Assembly (NCBI RefSeq): GCF_000021965.1
Contig: NC_011832.1
Span: 1-64,000 of the forward strand
DNA: 64,000 nucleotides
Direction of reading: 5' to 3'
Source: Methanosphaerula palustris E1-9c
GTDB lineage: Archaea > Halobacteriota > Methanomicrobia > Methanomicrobiales > Methanospirillaceae
The translations under genes were made by a program, and so were the position numbers. Every line of letters starts with the position of its first letter. Positions within the stretch are counted from its first letter, which is position 1. This document shows positions 61,115-64,000 of this stretch, piece by piece. A model generated the notes under the pieces. That model searched no databases and was not told the DNA's origin. It worked only from the letters and a program-made list of their open reading frames with translations.

Positions 61115-62860
61115 ATGAATTTTTTCGAATTTCTTTTCATCACCTCCTCATTACTTCTTATTTTGCTTGGAATTTTTGTTTTCACCCGGGACCCGAAAAG
61201 TCCCCTGCACCAGGCATTCCTGTTGTTAACCCTTGGTGCGTTCTGGTGGGCGTTCTCCTTATTCATGTTCAGGTATTCATCCACCTATTCCGAAGCTTAC
61301 TTCTGGATGAGAATGAGTGCCTTCTGGACGTTTGTCCCTGCTTTATCGTTGAATTTTATCTGGATATTCAGACGATCTGCTGCACAACGGGGGAGTATCT
61401 GGATATATCCGTTCATATACATCCCTGCAATAATCTTCTGCATCCTTGAACTGGTAACGGATGTTATCAATGTCAGACCTGTCAGTGAATATTGGGGATA
61501 TTCCTTTGGTCTGTCAGAAAACCTGTGGATCTATTATATCGAACTCGCATGGGCATTTAGCCTGATCATCATCTCACTGCTCGTCTGCCTTCACTATTAC
61601 CTGAGTACTCGTGATATCCGGAAGAAGAAGCAATCCCAATTTATTTTGATTGGATTTGCTTGCCCTGCGATTGCTGTTTTCATGTATCTCATCATATTGC
61701 CAGTTTTCGGCATCGCGGTTCTACCGGTCATCAGCATCGCTTTTCCAGAGATAGTCATTATTTTTGTCCTCATCTTCTCCATCTTTGTCGGGTATGCGAT
61801 CTGGAAGTACGATCTCTTTGTCCTGACACCTGCGACAGCGGCCGACACGATCATCTCCACCATGACAGACCTGTTGATCATGCTGGATGGAGAAGAGAAC
61901 ATCGTTGTGGTGAACCGTGCGACGAGGGAGATGCTTGGATATACTGAAGATGAACTCATCGGAAGTCCAGTGAGCATATTGATCGGTGACCACCCTGAAA
62001 AACCCGATTTTTTGGCTGATATAATCAACAATGGGGGTTCGCTCTCTGATATAGAGATGGTATGCCGGAAAAAAGACGGGACCGCCATGCCTGTCAGTGT
62101 TTCCGGTTCGGTCATTAGTGATAATGCCCGGAGCATCTCCGGCGTTGTCATCGTATTACGGGACATCACCGAACGGAAACAGGCGGAGAATGCACTGATA
62201 CTGGTATTGGAAAAATTGAAAAAAATTAATCTCCTCTCCAGCATCACCCGGCATGATATCCTCAACCAGCTGACTGTACTGAAAGGCTATCTTGAGCTCG
62301 CAGAGACACTGGAACATGATCAGGATATCGTCATGTATCTAAAAGAGATGCAGGAGATAACTGATGTGATCGACGAACAGATATCGTTTATGAAGGATTA
62401 CGAGGAGATGGGCGTGCGGGAACCTGTATGGCATGATGTTGCTGCAGGAATTCGGCGATCCATTGCCTCCCTCCCGATGCGAAATGTCAGGACGGTGATC
62501 GATATGCATGGTGTAGAGGTGTTTGCTGATCCGCTCTTTGAGAAGGTATTCTACAACCTCATCGATAACGCGTTACGGTATGGTGGGGAGAATCTTACCA
62601 TAATCCGATTCATGGCCACTGAATCTGGTGCGGGAATCCTACTTGTCTGTGAAGATGATGGCAGCGGGATCTCTCCTGATGACAAAAAAAACCTGTTCAT
62701 GAAAGGATTTGGGAAACATACCGGTCTTGGTCTCTTCCTGGTCAGGGAGATCCTTTCGATCACTGGTATCACCATCACCGAGAACGGGGGGTCGGGACAG
62801 GGAGCCCGGTTCGAGATCATCGTGCCGCAGGAAGCGTACCGGTTCCCCGACATGCACTAA
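61115..62860 (+). CDS. 7TM-PAS sensor histidine kinase
   Basis: A 581-residue kinase. The first 235 residues contain seven hydrophobic segments resembling the histidine-kinase N-terminal 7TM region (LLLTLGAFWWAFSLFMF, SFIFRR-like IWIFRRSAAQRG). A PAS domain spans about 245-355 (TDLLIMLDGEENIVVVNRAT). The core has H-box TRHDILNQL (H380), NLIDNALRYGGEN, DDGSGIS and GFGKHTGLGLFLV. GAGGAG precedes the ATG. The core is very similar to the kinase at 54621, suggesting common ancestry by duplication. Confidence 0.92.
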   Translation: MNFFEFLFITSSLLLILLGIFVFTRDPKSPLHQAFLLLTLGAFWWAFSLFMFRYSSTYSEAYFWMRMSAFWTFVPALSLNFIWIFRRSAAQRGSIWIYPFIYIPAIIFCILELVTDVINVRPVSEYWGYSFGLSENLWIYYIELAWAFSLIIISLLVCLHYYLSTRDIRKKKQSQFILIGFACPAIAVFMYLIILPVFGIAVLPVISIAFPEIVIIFVLIFSIFVGYAIWKYDLFVLTPATAADTIISTMTDLLIMLDGEENIVVVNRATREMLGYTEDELIGSPVSILIGDHPEKPDFLADIINNGGSLSDIEMVCRKKDGTAMPVSVSGSVISDNARSISGVVIVLRDITERKQAENALILVLEKLKKINLLSSITRHDILNQLTVLKGYLELAETLEHDQDIVMYLKEMQEITDVIDEQISFMKDYEEMGVREPVWHDVAAGIRRSIASLPMRNVRTVIDMHGVEVFADPLFEKVFYNLIDNALRYGGENLTIIRFMATESGAGILLVCEDDGSGISPDDKKNLFMKGFGKHTGLGLFLVREILSITGITITENGGSGQGARFEIIVPQEAYRFPDMH

Positions 62861-62896
62861 CGGTGCAACATGTGGGTCCAAAACCCACCTTCACCG
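62861..62896 (+). terminator. Stem-loop after the 7TM kinase gene
   Basis: GTGGGT-CCAAA-ACCCAC (62872-62888) is enclosed by CGGTG (62861) and CACCG (62892). It has no long T run after it, so it could be an mRNA 3' structure instead of a terminator. Confidence 0.4.
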
Positions 62897-63094
62897 GTAA
62901 TCCCAAATTGATACACAAAAATCCGCTGAATGGAGCGTTCTGGTCACCGGCTGCGTACATATGACCTGCACCCCTCGTTAGAGATTTCCGCTGCATGTGA
63001 AGAGAACGAAGGCTGTTAGGTAATGGTGCGTTCACCACTCCACCTGTCAGAAAAAGGATGGATCTGTCGGGGGATGAACGTATTCCCGGGCACG

Positions 63095-64000
63095 CTACTC
63101 GTCAGCAGAACTGCTAACCGCCGGGGCAGGTTCTCTTCTCTCCCGTACAATGACTGAGAACACGAAGGTAGCGATGGAGAGTACGAACCCGATCAGCGTG
63201 GAAAAATGGAAGCCATGCATGAATGTGCCAAGATCCAGGTCGGAAAATGCTACAATACCCCCTCCTGCAGTTGTAATCGTAAAAGCCGTTGCATAGAGCG
63301 CAATACCAATAACACTTCCGAGATATATTGCCGTGACCATCAGGGATGATCCGGTCCCTTCTTCGCCAGGGGGGGCATGATCTACAACTCTACTGGCAAC
63401 CGGTCCTCCGGCAAATCCCCAGAACAGGCCCATCAGGATGAGACCTGCTAAGAGCGGAACAACTCCCATCTCCGGGAGAATTATCAGGTAGATTCCGTTC
63501 ACTGCAATCAATACCAGACATGCTGCAAGAGCGAACGGTCTGCGGCCGATACTATCCGACCATCTCCCGAGCGGGATCCCGATGATCGTCGTGAGTGCGG
63601 GTGGAATCAGCAGATACAGACCGCTCATTGCCGTATCGAACTGCATGCCCGCCTGCAGGAAGAACGGCAGGAGGTACAGCATCCCCGCGTATATAACATT
63701 CATGATGAGAAATGCGAGGAATACTGCAGTGAATCTCCATGCGGTAAAGACCCGGATGTTCATCAGCGGCGTTGTACACCGGAGTTCTCGAAGAAGAAAC
63801 GCGATGGTACATACAAGACAGAGAACGGTGCAGATCTGTATTTGCTGATCGGTGATGCCCAGATGGGGAATACGTTCCAGGGTATAAACCCCGAATCCCA
63901 TCATGCCGAAGAGCGCGACAGCACCGAACAGGTCGAACGGCTGTTTTTTCCGGGTGTTGTCCTCTGGAATGACATGCAGGGCAAACGGCAGAGCAAGGAG
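63095..64000 (-). CDS. MFS (DHA2/EmrB-QacA type) drug exporter, 5' part cut by the window edge
   Basis: Only the C-terminal part is present; the frame stays open to base 64000 (first codons there read LLALPFALHVIPEDN). Eight or more membrane segments remain, with GIPLGRWSDSIGRRPFALAA between two helices, which is the MFS inter-helix A-like motif, and a VASRVVDHAPPGEEGTGSS segment typical of 14-helix exporters. It probably expels drugs or toxic metabolites by proton exchange. The true start lies to the right. Confidence 0.88.
   Translation of the reverse strand, partial: LLALPFALHVIPEDNTRKKQPFDLFGAVALFGMMGFGVYTLERIPHLGITDQQIQICTVLCLVCTIAFLLRELRCTTPLMNIRVFTAWRFTAVFLAFLIMNVIYAGMLYLLPFFLQAGMQFDTAMSGLYLLIPPALTTIIGIPLGRWSDSIGRRPFALAACLVLIAVNGIYLIILPEMGVVPLLAGLILMGLFWGFAGGPVASRVVDHAPPGEEGTGSSLMVTAIYLGSVIGIALYATAFTITTAGGGIVAFSDLDLGTFMHGFHFSTLIGFVLSIATFVFSVIVRERREPAPAVSSSADE

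Overview
The window reads as chromosomal DNA of a methanogenic archaeon of the order Methanomicrobiales. Support comes from archaeal information-processing genes (Orc1/Cdc6, RPA and its partner protein, RadA, FEN1 with a PCNA-binding tail, Mre11-Rad50, thermosome, archaeal CCA-adding enzyme, TiaS, deoxyhypusine synthase), from a coenzyme F420 gene (cofH), from DUF1890/DUF1894-type methanogen proteins, and from several large PAS-rich histidine kinases with the TRHDILNQ H-box. The gene order starting at orc1/cdc6 fits the numbered start of a genome such as Methanosphaerula palustris; that species name is an inference from memory, not from a search.

Layout. 1-399: a replication-origin-like region with three origin-recognition-box repeats pointing into cdc6. 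400-7011: cdc6, an Lrp regulator with its aminotransferase, an orphan DNA methyltransferase, a SAM methyltransferase, and a ytfJ/DUF2953 pair like that of spore-forming Firmicutes. 7020-9484: class III ribonucleotide reductase (NrdD) with a glutaredoxin-like NrdH. 9632-16326: flippase, thpR-cca, glnK, a REC-histidine kinase, an EamA transporter and a methyltransferase. 16309-24997: repair and replication genes on the minus strand (mre11-rad50, RPA-RPA partner-RNase HIII), with a CorC-like exporter and a DUF1858 protein. 25052-30218: a CbiZ-like/Cys-rich fusion, a stand-alone NrdD glycyl-radical module, then tiaS-dys-pyrF and a divergent HTH regulator. 30275-34512: thermosome, DUF1890/DUF1894 pair and a PEGA-repeat surface protein. 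34749-41092: cutA, dapL-lysA-OB-fold protein, radA-phosphoglycolate phosphatase and a PRC-barrel protein. 41593-62860: a voltage-gated K+ channel and a signalling-rich, partly decayed accessory region (histidine kinase pseudogene, REC remnant, HsdS remnant, HEAT-repeat giant) interspersed with cofH, a CBS regulator, a presenilin-type protease and FEN1. The right edge cuts an MFS exporter.

How genes work together. The most striking relationship is between NrdD and the small Cys-rich protein at 25906-26268. The large NrdD stops just where the zinc-finger and glycyl-radical segment normally begins, and the small protein consists of exactly such a segment (Cys pairs followed by RVTGYL and WNAGKQ). 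This suggests a two-piece class III ribonucleotide reductase. RNase HIII, a bacterial-type enzyme rarely expected in archaea, lies just behind RPA and its partner. Several genes have a TATA box about 25 bases before the start codon, which suggests leaderless mRNAs, and two of these starts carry perfect palindromes that look like operators.

No tRNA, rRNA, CRISPR array or complete insertion sequence was recognised. All assignments come from reading the sequence and from memory of protein families; no database search was run.
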